Shown: one piece after another, positions 33,646 to 41,865 of the stretch | How positions within the stretch are numbered: the stretch's first letter is position 1 | Layout of the letters: the number at the start of each line of letters is the position of its first letter | NCBI GenBank assembly: GCA_017427465.1 | Contig: JAFRST010000009.1 | Location: forward strand, 1-46,833 | Length of the DNA stretch: 46,833 bases | Source: Clostridiales bacterium | GTDB taxonomy: Bacteria > Bacillota > Clostridia > Saccharofermentanales > Saccharofermentanaceae | Direction: 5' to 3' | Notes under the pieces: generated by a model | Database searches by the model: none | Seen by the model: the letters and a program-made list of their open reading frames with translations, nothing else | What the model was told of the DNA's origin: nothing | Program-made: the position numbers and the translations under genes

Positions 33646-35346
33646 TTGAAGAAAAAAGCTAGTCAACAGAATCTGAGCGGTTTTGCAAAATTCTGCTCGG
33701 CACAGGAGAACAAGGCGAGATTGAGCCTTATTCTTGCTGCGGTAATCGTTGTCGGTACGATCGGCTCGGTCAGCGCGGCCAGCATTGCGCGCAAGTCCAA
33801 CACGCTTGTTCCTTCAGAAAACGTTGAGCTCAATGCAGCACAGAATTTCCTCGCGCAGGCTGCTATCGAAGCAGGCACTGACGAGACAACAGATATTATT
33901 GACGTTTCCGATTTCATTGACGAGACACTTACAACCGATCCCACAACGGGAAATATTAAGCGTGGCGGTCTTACGGGTGAGCACGTTGTAAATACGAGCG
34001 ATCTTAAGTCATTGTCCGATGAGGACCTCGTTAAGGCGATCGTCTCGGGTAATGCCGGCGTTATCGCAAAGAAGGATATCGTTATTGACCAGTCGCAGGA
34101 TACTAAGCCTGTTCACCACGGTTCGGAGGCAAGTGCTCCTACACCGACGAACACGCCGACACCTGTACCTACTAATGTACCCACACCTACAATGCAGCCT
34201 ATCTCGGTCGTTAACTACGAGCTTGGTATCGACGTATCAGTTCACAACGGCAGCATCAACTGGTCCAAGGTAAAGGCTTCGGGTGTTTCTTTCGCTTTCA
34301 TCAGATGCGGCGGCAGAGGCTGGGGTGAAGCCGGCAACTGTTATGAGGACACACGTTTCGCTGAAAACATCAAGAATGCAAAGGCAGCAGGTGTCAAAGT
34401 AGGCGTTTACTTCTTCTCGCAGGCGAAGACCGCTTACGAGGCATTGGAAGAAGCATCCCTGACACTCGCTAAGCTCAATGGTATGTCTTTGGACCTTCCT
34501 GTCGTAATGGACTGGGAGACTGAGAGTTATTACAGAACATGGAAACTTGGAGCTGAAGATCTTAAGAACTGCATCACGGCTTACTGCAGCACTATTGCAC
34601 AGAATGGCTATACCCCCATGGTCTACCTTGACGGCTCTAACATCAACCGGCTCGGCGGATATTTCGGTGACGTATTCTCCAAGTACAAGCTGTGGTATGC
34701 ATATCCTTATGCCGTTTACAAAGACGGAAGCTGGTACAAGACAGGCGATACAGTTCCTCCGAGAAGCTATTCATATGCATACTGGCAGTATTCATGGCAC
34801 GGAAAAGTTCCCGGCATCTCAACTGAAGTTGACTTAGACCTGAGGATCTTAGGCAAGACAACACTCGGAGTTCCGAAGATCAACTTGCCGAGTACGGAGA
34901 TAAGTACGGAGGTCGGCAAGTCGATAGATCCTCTGGGAGGCGTAACGGCAACGACTTCCCAGGACAATACGGTTACGAGCGGAATCACATATACGATCAC
35001 GGATTCTTCCGGACAGACGGTATCTCTTGAGACCGCGCAGCAGACAACAGGCACTTACACGATCACATATGCATATACCGATTCGTTCAGAGGCAAGGTC
35101 ACAACGACAGCTGCATGGACGGTAACTGAAGCAACAGCTTCACCTACACCCGGCGGTGAGACAACAGAGACGCCTACACCGACACCCGGCGGCGAAGCCA
35201 CGGAAACACCTACGCCTACACCGACACCCGGCGGTGAAGCAACGGAAACACCTGTACCGACGCCTACCACAGAAGAGACCTCTGAGTCCACGAGCGGTGA
35301 GACAAGCGGCGACAATAACGAGAACAACAGCGGCAGCGATACATAA
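33646..35346 (+). CDS. Secreted/anchored GH25 lysozyme (N-acetylmuramidase) with Thr/Pro-rich tail
   Basis: 566 residues, TTG start; no other upstream start fits. Basic start with a hydrophobic segment (about 26-46) serving as signal or anchor, then a stalk, a P/T linker (about 160-185, TPTNTPTPVPTNVPTP), and a GH25 domain (about 190-405) with D196 in GIDVSVHNG and D289/E291 in VMDWE as catalytic acids. A beta-sandwich Ig-like domain (about 415-495) follows, then a TPTPGGE repeat tail rich in Thr, Pro and Glu. It is expected to cleave the glycan backbone of peptidoglycan at the cell surface. Confidence 0.9.
   Translation: MKKKASQQNLSGFAKFCSAQENKARLSLILAAVIVVGTIGSVSAASIARKSNTLVPSENVELNAAQNFLAQAAIEAGTDETTDIIDVSDFIDETLTTDPTTGNIKRGGLTGEHVVNTSDLKSLSDEDLVKAIVSGNAGVIAKKDIVIDQSQDTKPVHHGSEASAPTPTNTPTPVPTNVPTPTMQPISVVNYELGIDVSVHNGSINWSKVKASGVSFAFIRCGGRGWGEAGNCYEDTRFAENIKNAKAAGVKVGVYFFSQAKTAYEALEEASLTLAKLNGMSLDLPVVMDWETESYYRTWKLGAEDLKNCITAYCSTIAQNGYTPMVYLDGSNINRLGGYFGDVFSKYKLWYAYPYAVYKDGSWYKTGDTVPPRSYSYAYWQYSWHGKVPGISTEVDLDLRILGKTTLGVPKINLPSTEISTEVGKSIDPLGGVTATTSQDNTVTSGITYTITDSSGQTVSLETAQQTTGTYTITYAYTDSFRGKVTTTAAWTVTEATASPTPGGETTETPTPTPGGEATETPTPTPTPGGEATETPVPTPTTEETSESTSGETSGDNNENNSGSDT
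35150..35280 (+). repeat. Imperfect tandem repeats encoding TPTPGGE(A/T)TET units
   Basis: Three consecutive in-frame units, each containing ACACCCGGCGG followed by a GA-rich stretch, encode PTPGGE-x-TETP. This is a low-complexity wall-spanning or glycosylated linker and a site where copy number can vary. Confidence 0.75.
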
Positions 35347-35363
35347 CCTTAAGGAGTCTTAAA

Positions 35364-36485
35364 ATGGACACCAAGCAAGCCAAAGATCCCGCGATGCGGA
35401 GTTTGGAAAGAACGATAAGGTTTGAATTTGAGAAGATAATTCTCATAGCTACGCTTGTGTGTCTTGCGCTCGAGATCGGCATCTGTATCTTTTACAGCCT
35501 AACGAATGATCTGGGGCAGCCCCTTAACACTTACATTGAGTTCAGGATCCTGGTCCCATTCGCTATAAACAGTGTTCTTTACATAATCACAAGGTTCACT
35601 AACAGATCAGAGACAAGCACCGATACTACCAAGAACAGGGTCGTGTCTTTTGCAGGCTTGATCATGTGCGGAGTCATCGCACTGGCCCACAGCTATTTCA
35701 TCCCGCTGTGGGTATTGCCGCTGTTCCCGATCGTGCTCTGCTCCGTATTCCATGATGCTTTTATCCAGTTCGTTCAGTCAGGTCTGAGCTTCGTATTTAT
35801 CCTTTATGCCGGTATCCTCCACATTTACGATTACCCGGATGCTAAAGCAGATGCCATTCTCGGAATAATAATCGCCGAGAGCATGGCTGTCGTAGTCAGT
35901 TTTCTGGCCATCAGGCTTGAGGTATTCAATACCAGGATGCTCATCATCAGGGAGAGGAACTTCGCAGGAGCGAACAAGTTCGAAATGGGGTTTGAGACAG
36001 ACAGTGTAACCGGAGTCTACAGCAAAAATTATCTGATCGAAGAGGCTGAGGAGATACTTAGAAAGACCAACGAGCTCGAGCCGAGCGGAGTTGCGGTCCT
36101 TGACATAGATGATTTCAAAAAGATTAATGACGAGATAGGAAACGACAAGGGAGATGACGTTCTCCGCGCGCTGGGCACCGTGTTGCAGGGATATATCGAT
36201 GAGGATACAATCGTCGGAAGATACGGCGGCGAGAAATTCGTTATCGTTTTCGAGAACGGAGACAGGGAGGAAGACCTCCTGATACTTAACCAGATCCGCA
36301 AAGAATTTTCCAGGAAAAAGTACTCGTTCATGAAGAATTCTGTCACGTTAAGCGGCGGATATGCCTGGTTCGACGTGACCATGGATATGGAAAGCGCGCT
36401 CAAAGAAGCAGAAGAGGCACTTGCAAGCGCGAAGAAATCGGGCAAAAATAAGATAATGGCAATCGGTGAAAGCGAGGACTTGTAA
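35364..36485 (+). CDS. Membrane GGDEF-family protein with altered GGEKF signature
   Basis: 373 residues. Several hydrophobic helices in the N-terminal ~200 residues form a membrane sensor-like module. The C-terminal GGDEF domain (about 210-365) keeps DIDDFKKINDEIGNDKGDDVL and GRYGG, but the signature reads GGEKF (288-292), with Lys in place of the usual Glu at the fourth position. Active cyclases carry GG(D/E)EF, so catalytic activity is doubtful; it may bind GTP or act through protein contacts. ATG at 35364 follows AAGGAG. Confidence 0.8.
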   Translation: MDTKQAKDPAMRSLERTIRFEFEKIILIATLVCLALEIGICIFYSLTNDLGQPLNTYIEFRILVPFAINSVLYIITRFTNRSETSTDTTKNRVVSFAGLIMCGVIALAHSYFIPLWVLPLFPIVLCSVFHDAFIQFVQSGLSFVFILYAGILHIYDYPDAKADAILGIIIAESMAVVVSFLAIRLEVFNTRMLIIRERNFAGANKFEMGFETDSVTGVYSKNYLIEEAEEILRKTNELEPSGVAVLDIDDFKKINDEIGNDKGDDVLRALGTVLQGYIDEDTIVGRYGGEKFVIVFENGDREEDLLILNQIRKEFSRKKYSFMKNSVTLSGGYAWFDVTMDMESALKEAEEALASAKKSGKNKIMAIGESEDL

Positions 36486-36486
36486 A

Positions 36487-37191
36487 ATGGCAAATTCCAA
36501 AAAGAAGGACAAGATCAAGGATTACAAAGCAAGCACGATTATCGTTGATATCGTTATGCTTGTGCTGGGACTTATTTTCTTTATCGGCGGCATTGCCGGC
36601 AAGAGCCAGGAGATCTTCAATACTTTGATCAGGATCGGCGGCGCGGCACTCATTTTGGCCTGCATTTTCGAAGTCATCAACTTCTTGAGGATCAAGGATA
36701 AGACAGTATTTGACTGGGTCGTCCTTATCGTTGGCGCGGCTATAGGCATCACGGGCATAGTCCTGGTTATCAAGCCTGACATTTTAACAGGTGCGCTGGA
36801 GATCATATTCGGTCTTATCGCGATCACATATGCGGTTATCGTAATCATATTCGCAGTAAGTACATTGAGAGCTTCCAAGTCACAGTATTGGTGGTTCTCT
36901 CTCCTGTTCGGACTTGCTGCACTTGTTCTCGGCATCCTGATCCTGGCAGGTGTATTTACTAACATTCTGGCAATCTTCATCGGTGTTGCGCTTGTCGTTG
37001 CTGCTATCGGCGGTCTTGCAAATGCGTTCATGGCTTCCCAGGCTAAGAAGGAATATAAGGCTAAGTCTAAGATCTTAGACGATGCTACTTTTACGGTCGG
37101 TACAGAGTCAACTGCTGATAACAAGTCCGCAGATAAGAAGGACGACAAGAAGACCGACAATAAGTCTGATAAGAAATCTGACAAGAAATAA
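36487..37191 (+). CDS. DUF308/HdeD-like membrane protein with lysine-rich tail
   Basis: 234 residues from ATG 36487, which lies 1 nt after the GGDEF stop and suggests coupling; the frame from 36466 overlaps that gene. Six hydrophobic helices in three pairs (about 20-175), repeating G-I-x-L-V-I-x-P-D and VLGILILAG phrases typical of the HdeD/DUF308 fold. The C-terminal ~50 residues are a Lys/Asp-rich charged tail made of DKK/NKS repeats, unusual for the family. Function unknown. Confidence 0.75.
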   Translation: MANSKKKDKIKDYKASTIIVDIVMLVLGLIFFIGGIAGKSQEIFNTLIRIGGAALILACIFEVINFLRIKDKTVFDWVVLIVGAAIGITGIVLVIKPDILTGALEIIFGLIAITYAVIVIIFAVSTLRASKSQYWWFSLLFGLAALVLGILILAGVFTNILAIFIGVALVVAAIGGLANAFMASQAKKEYKAKSKILDDATFTVGTESTADNKSADKKDDKKTDNKSDKKSDKK

Positions 37192-37235
37192 TTTTTCTTA
37201 AATCATCCCGAAAACATCCCGAAGGGAATCCTTTT

Positions 37236-37892
37236 ATGGAAGTAACATTCATCGGACATGCTTGTTTTGTGATCAGGTTTTCCACCGGCCTTAGCGTCTG
37301 CTTTGACCCTTATGAGTCAGGTTACGTACCGGGTCTGGCCGATACGGATGTTGCTGCACATGAGGTTTTCTGCTCGCACAGCCACCGCGATCACAGCGAT
37401 TTTGAATCGGTAAAGTCACCTGAGGAGCAGTACAACGGACCTGAGCCTTTTGTCGATTTCCTGAGGACTTTCCACGACGATGTCCAGGGAGCTGCCAGGG
37501 GAAGAAACAACATAACGATAATTAAAGTTGGCGGAGAGAAAGCCGTTCACATGGGTGATATCGGCTGCGATCTGTCTGAAGAGCAGTTAGACAGGATCAG
37601 GGGCTGCGACCTTCTCATGATCCCTGTCGGAGGTTTCTTTACCATCAACTGCAGACAGGCTTTCAGGATGTGCGAACAGATAAAGCCCAAGGCCGTTGTG
37701 CCAATGCATTTCAGAGGCAGGACATTCGGCTATGATCTCATTTCCGGAAGGGAAGAATTCGTTAAACTCTGCGAAGATGAAGGCGGACGCAAGATCGTGA
37801 ATGCGGGCAGCTTTATCGGCAGTATTCCTGAAGGAAAAACGGTTCTTGTCATGGATCCGCTCCGCGCACAATATAATTTTTTCTTCAGTTGA
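37236..37892 (+). CDS. MBL-fold metallo-hydrolase
   Basis: 218 residues. Metal-binding motif H48-S-H50-R-D52-H53 and later MGDIG and PMHFRG identify a UlaG/YtkL-like metallo-beta-lactamase fold with a dinuclear metal site. The family contains phosphodiesterases, lactonases and RNA-processing enzymes; the substrate cannot be deduced. A small direct repeat ATCCCGAA occurs just upstream (37206-37226), overlapping the AAGGGAA ribosome-binding region. Confidence 0.85.
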   Translation: MEVTFIGHACFVIRFSTGLSVCFDPYESGYVPGLADTDVAAHEVFCSHSHRDHSDFESVKSPEEQYNGPEPFVDFLRTFHDDVQGAARGRNNITIIKVGGEKAVHMGDIGCDLSEEQLDRIRGCDLLMIPVGGFFTINCRQAFRMCEQIKPKAVVPMHFRGRTFGYDLISGREEFVKLCEDEGGRKIVNAGSFIGSIPEGKTVLVMDPLRAQYNFFFS

Positions 37893-37924
37893 TTTTTGTA
37901 ACATAAGTTGAGCCCTCTTTAAGT

Positions 37925-37930
37925 TATAAT
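37925..37930 (+). promoter_or_regulatory. Candidate -10 of the DUF1846 gene
   Basis: A perfect TATAAT 25 nt before the ATG at 37955. No well-spaced -35 is visible. Confidence 0.4.
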
Positions 37931-37954
37931 TGCCTTCAGGGGGGTCCAAGTCTT

Positions 37955-39439
37955 ATGTTTAAAATCGGTTTTTCCAATGACAAGTATGTAGAGTTGCAGA
38001 GCCAGCACATCAGGGAGCGTGTCGACAAGTTCGGCGGTAAGCTCTATCTGGAATTCGGCGGTAAGCTTTTCGATGATTATCACGCATCAAGAGTTCTTCC
38101 GGGATTCGAACCTGACAGTAAGATCAGGATGCTCAAGGCTCTTTCTGAAGACGCCGAGATCGTTATCGCGATCAATGCCGATGCCATTGAGAAGAATAAG
38201 AGAAGAGGAGACCTTGGTATCACATATGACCAGGAAGTTCTCCGTCTTATCGATGCATTTACGGAGTTCGGACTCTATGTAGGAAGCGTTGTTATCACAC
38301 AGTTCGCAGGCCAGCCTTTGGCAGAGAAGTTCGAAGCAAGACTTCGTGGCCTCGGCGTTAAGTCCTACAGACATTATCCTATCGCAGGTTATCCTTCCGA
38401 CATCCCGCTCATCGTAAGCGAAGACGGTTACGGCAAGAACGATTATATCGAGACAACAAGAAAGCTCGTTGTCGTTACGGCTCCGGGCCCGGGTTCGGGA
38501 AAGATGGCTACATGCCTTTCGCAGCTCTATCACGAGAACAAGCGCGGCATCAAGGCAGGCTACGCCAAGTTCGAGACATTCCCGATCTGGTCCATCCCTT
38601 TGCAGCACCCCGTAAACGTTGCTTATGAAGCAGCTACGGCAGACCTCGCTGACGTTAACATGATCGATCCTTTCCACCTCGAAGCTTACGGAAAGACAAC
38701 AGTCAACTACAACAGAGACGTTGAGATCTTCCCGGTAGTAAATGCGATTTTCGAGAAGATCTACGGAGAGAGCCCTTACAAGTCACCTACGGACATGGGC
38801 GTTAACATGGCAGGCTTTGCCATCGTTGACGATGAGGCTTGCCAGGAAGCTTCCAGACAGGAAATCGTAAGAAGATATTACGAGGCTAAGATGGCAACAC
38901 GTTCCGGCAATTCCGACGGTTCCGACGTTACCAAGATCGAATTTCTCATGAAGAAATCCGGCATTGATATCTCTGACCGCCGCGTAATCGGTGCGGCAGC
39001 TGTACGTTCCGAGTCCACAGGCGGACCGGCCGTAGCATTAGAGCTTCCTGACGGACAGATCGTCACAGGCAAGACAACACCTCTTTTGGGACCTGCTTCC
39101 GCTGCGCTTCTTAATGCGCTTAAGGTCCTTGCAGGGATCTCACACGACATCCCGTTGATCTCGCCCAACGTAATCGAGCCTATCTCTGATCTTAAGATCA
39201 ACCACATGGGCAACCACAATCCGAGACTTCATACAGACGAAGTCCTCATCGCGCTCGCTATCAGTGCTGCCACCAACCCGGTTGCAGAGCTCGCCATGCA
39301 GCAGATCGGCAACCTTGCCAACAGCGATGCTCATTCCACGACCATGATGAGCTCCGTTGACCTCAATATGTTCCACAAACTCGGAATCAACCTGACTTGT
39401 GAGCCGATCTACGAGACGAAGAAGCTCTATCACAGATAA
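37955..39439 (+). CDS. DUF1846 family protein
   Basis: 494 residues, full length for DUF1846. Recognised from the N-terminus FSNDKYVELQSQHIRERV, GKLYLEFGGKLFDDYHASRVLPGFEPD, VIAINADAIEKNK, the P-loop-like VTAPGPGSGKMATCLSQLYHE, and NHMGNHNPRLHTDEVLIALAISA. These are conserved Firmicutes proteins with a Rossmann-like fold and likely nucleotide binding; cellular role unresolved. Codon use is strongly biased, so it is probably abundantly expressed. A strong terminator follows. Confidence 0.92.
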   Translation: MFKIGFSNDKYVELQSQHIRERVDKFGGKLYLEFGGKLFDDYHASRVLPGFEPDSKIRMLKALSEDAEIVIAINADAIEKNKRRGDLGITYDQEVLRLIDAFTEFGLYVGSVVITQFAGQPLAEKFEARLRGLGVKSYRHYPIAGYPSDIPLIVSEDGYGKNDYIETTRKLVVVTAPGPGSGKMATCLSQLYHENKRGIKAGYAKFETFPIWSIPLQHPVNVAYEAATADLADVNMIDPFHLEAYGKTTVNYNRDVEIFPVVNAIFEKIYGESPYKSPTDMGVNMAGFAIVDDEACQEASRQEIVRRYYEAKMATRSGNSDGSDVTKIEFLMKKSGIDISDRRVIGAAAVRSESTGGPAVALELPDGQIVTGKTTPLLGPASAALLNALKVLAGISHDIPLISPNVIEPISDLKINHMGNHNPRLHTDEVLIALAISAATNPVAELAMQQIGNLANSDAHSTTMMSSVDLNMFHKLGINLTCEPIYETKKLYHR

Positions 39440-39461
39440 GGTTATTAAACAGATTATTAAG

Positions 39462-39491
39462 GAGCCCGGCAGATTTGTTGCCGGGCTTTTT
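39462..39491 (+). terminator. Rho-independent terminator
   Basis: AGCCCGGCA (39462-39470) pairs perfectly with TGCCGGGCT (39478-39486), followed by T's. Confidence 0.94.
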
Positions 39492-39574
39492 GTTTGCCTG
39501 AATCAGCGAAAAGCATCACTTTTTGACTACTGCTTAAATATCGGCATAACCGACACACCGGTTTCAATTTCCTG

Positions 39575-39603
39575 TTGACAAAAGTCAGGAACAGTAACAT
39601 AAT
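39575..39603 (+). promoter_or_regulatory. Sigma-A promoter of the ctsR operon
   Basis: TTGACA (39575-39580), exact 17-nt spacer, CATAAT (39598-39603): the best consensus promoter in the window. The CtsR box follows immediately. Confidence 0.9.
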
Positions 39604-39632
39604 AGTCAAAGAAAGTCAAAGTCAAAGTCAAG
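39604..39632 (+). promoter_or_regulatory. CtsR operator
   Basis: AGTCAAA (39604-39610), 3-nt gap, AGTCAAA (39614-39620), then GTCAAA and GTCAAG at 6-nt steps. This matches the CtsR direct heptad repeat (RGTCAAA-N3-RGTCAAA) with extra half-sites. It sits just after the -10, so CtsR would block initiation and auto-regulate the operon. Confidence 0.88.
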
Positions 39633-39673
39633 AAAAGGCAAAATCGAAGAGTAAATGGAAGGAGGACAAGCTT

Positions 39674-40135
39674 GTGGCTAGACTGGTTGATGTAATTGAA
39701 CAGATGATCAAGGAGATGGTCGAAGAGAATGACGGAACTGCTACGATCTGCAGAAGTCAATTGGCCGAGCAGGCAAACTGTGTACCGTCACAGATAACTT
39801 ATGTGTTATCCACCAGATTTTCGGGCGGCAGCGGATATATCGTTGAGAGCAGAAGAGGCGGCGGCGGACAGATCACCATCACACGTGTAAGCCACGTGGG
39901 CCCCGCTGAGTACCTCAAGTCGATAATCGACAGTGTCGGTGACGATCTGTCCCAGCAGCAGGCCAAGAACCTTCTGACCAATGCGGTCACTGTCGGCGCC
40001 ATGACTTCCAAAGAGGGTACTGCGATAATGGCGGCGGTATCGGACAGGGCGCTCACAAGAGTTGATTCGGATATAAGGGCGGTCCTCAGGGCGGATATCT
40101 TTAAGCACGCTTTGCTGGGACTGATGGTTACTTGA
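39674..40135 (+). CDS. ctsR: Class III stress repressor CtsR
   Basis: 154 residues from GTG 39674, the standard CtsR length. N-terminal winged helix-turn-helix (about 20-75, CRSQLAEQANCVPSQITYVLSTRF) with the glycine-rich wing RRGGGGQI that senses heat, then the C-terminal domain. The longer open frame from TTG 39575 is rejected: it would translate the promoter and operator. AAGGAGG stands 8 nt before the GTG. It represses this operon until heat or thiol stress. Confidence 0.92.
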   Translation: MARLVDVIEQMIKEMVEENDGTATICRSQLAEQANCVPSQITYVLSTRFSGGSGYIVESRRGGGGQITITRVSHVGPAEYLKSIIDSVGDDLSQQQAKNLLTNAVTVGAMTSKEGTAIMAAVSDRALTRVDSDIRAVLRADIFKHALLGLMVT

Positions 40136-40162
40136 TTCGGGATAGAAAAGGAGAATAAAAAT

Positions 40163-40837
40163 ATGAGATGTGAAAGATGCGGTAAAGAACTTACCAACAG
40201 GATAATCAAGATCAACGGCATCACTTACTGTGAGAACTGCGCTAGGATCATGGGCTACGACAGATTTTTGAGAGATCCGTCGGATATCATGAGCAATCCT
40301 TTCGCGCCGCTCGACGAGATAGCTTCTTCGCTTATGAAGATGAGCGAACTTGATTTCGGCAACAGCACGCTGACATGCCCCAAGTGCGGAATGACATTAA
40401 GAGAATTCGAGAATGACGGCCGTGTAGGATGCATCGAGTGCTACAACACATTTAATGACAACATCGTAAGAGAGATGTTCAAGCAGCAGGGCAACAGCGA
40501 ATACGCAGGACGCCTTCCGGGCCAGACTGCCGCTACGGATACTGAGACCAAAGCGGTTCCGGCTCCGAAGACAGTAAAGAAAAAGACTGCTGCTGCCAAG
40601 TCCGAGGCTAAAGCTGAAGAAGAAACCAAAGAGCAGGCAAAGCCTGAAAGCGCTCCGGAGAAGACTGAAAAGAGCGGACTCACGATCGATAAGCTCAAGA
40701 AGGCAGATCTCGGGATGCTCTCTAACGAGGAACTTGAACAAGGCATAAAGATCGCTGCAGAGGCTGAGGAATACAGGCTCGCTTCCAAGCTCAGAGATGA
40801 GCTCAAGGGCAGAAAGGAAGGTGAGAACAATGGCTGA
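40163..40837 (+). CDS. mcsA: McsA zinc-binding adaptor with UVR motif
   Basis: 224 residues, longer than the ~180 of B. subtilis McsA. Two zinc fingers: CERCG/CENC near the N-terminus and CPKCG/CIEC at about 73-95. A long Ala/Lys/Glu linker (about 120-165) is extra. The C-terminal UVR motif has LEQGIKIAAEAEEYRLASKLRDEL. McsA activates McsB and restrains CtsR in the arginine-phosphorylation system. The stop overlaps the mcsB start by 8 nt. Confidence 0.9.
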   Translation: MRCERCGKELTNRIIKINGITYCENCARIMGYDRFLRDPSDIMSNPFAPLDEIASSLMKMSELDFGNSTLTCPKCGMTLREFENDGRVGCIECYNTFNDNIVREMFKQQGNSEYAGRLPGQTAATDTETKAVPAPKTVKKKTAAAKSEAKAEEETKEQAKPESAPEKTEKSGLTIDKLKKADLGMLSNEELEQGIKIAAEAEEYRLASKLRDELKGRKEGENNG

Positions 40838-41861
40838 GTGGTATGAGGAGAAAGGCAGAGACAACGACGTAGTTCTCTCCACAAAGGCGTGCATTGTCCG
40901 TAACATCAAAGGTTACAACTTCATGCCCCGTCTGGATGACAAAGAGTGCCAGAGCCTGATGGATACGGTAGATGAAGCAGTTGATAAGAACGTCTTTGCA
41001 GGCGGACCTGCTTCTTCGCTCGATAAGGATACGGCCATAAGGCTCATCAGACTTCAGGTATTGGGCCGAGAAGGCAGCCAGATGGTAGGCGCGGAGCGCA
41101 AAGCTTTTTACTACAATGATAACGCAAGTCTCAGCATCGCCGTAGGAAGCGGTGAGCACATCACGGTAAGGGCGATGGCTGCAGGCCACGACATCAGTGT
41201 TTACAAGACAGCGGAAAAGGCTGTTATGGATCTTGAGAGCAAGCTCGACATCGCATACTCTGACAAGTACGGATTCCTTACTTCCAATGTCAGACTGGCA
41301 GGTACCGGACTTAAGATACTTTACACGGTAGCGCTTCCCGCGATCTCCAAGACGGAGGGCGGTATAGCAGCATTGACGCAGCGTGTCGGACAGTATGAAT
41401 GGACGATCTATCCGTTTGCCGAGAGAGGCGAACTCGCAGATTCAAATGTCTACATCATCGCGAGCGTCAATACTCTGGGTATTACCGAAGATGAGCTCTT
41501 AAAGAGAGGCGAGATGCTTATAGCAGATGTCATAAAGGCAGAAAGGGCTTGCAGGGAGGAGATCGCTACTAACAAGAAAGACCAGTCGGAGGATATTTTC
41601 GGCAGATCATACGGAACGCTCAGATACAGTGCCCTGATCTCAAGAAGTGAAGCGATCCAGGCATTGGGCTGGCTCAGACTCTATCACGATTACTATGACG
41701 GAGGCGATATCAAGTGCTCATGGAGCGCTATCAATAAACTAACCATGAATGTATTGTGGGAGCCCGGTGTTCCTTTGAAGAAGAATTCTCCGGGAGCTCT
41801 TGCAACATCGCAAAAGATAAGGGCAGACGGAATAAGAAAATCATTGAAGGCGGAGGAATAA
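40830..41861 (+). CDS. mcsB: McsB-like protein arginine kinase homologue with eroded active-site motifs
   Basis: 343 residues from ATG 40830, normal length; the upstream frame start at 40797 is inside mcsA. Placement and phrases such as LDIAYSDKYGFLTSN, GTGLKILYTVALPA, NTLGITEDELL and FGRSYGTLRYSALISRSEAIQAL show McsB ancestry. However the N-terminal ATP-binding S-x-R-x-R-L-A-R block reads S17-T-K-A-C-I-V-R24, the NEEDH acidic segment reads GSGEH, and the SCPTN cysteine segment reads SNVRL. These changes suggest weakened or lost kinase activity; comparison is from memory of the family, so treat as provisional. Confidence 0.8.
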   Translation: MAEWYEEKGRDNDVVLSTKACIVRNIKGYNFMPRLDDKECQSLMDTVDEAVDKNVFAGGPASSLDKDTAIRLIRLQVLGREGSQMVGAERKAFYYNDNASLSIAVGSGEHITVRAMAAGHDISVYKTAEKAVMDLESKLDIAYSDKYGFLTSNVRLAGTGLKILYTVALPAISKTEGGIAALTQRVGQYEWTIYPFAERGELADSNVYIIASVNTLGITEDELLKRGEMLIADVIKAERACREEIATNKKDQSEDIFGRSYGTLRYSALISRSEAIQALGWLRLYHDYYDGGDIKCSWSAINKLTMNVLWEPGVPLKKNSPGALATSQKIRADGIRKSLKAEE

Positions 41862-41865
41862 GGAT

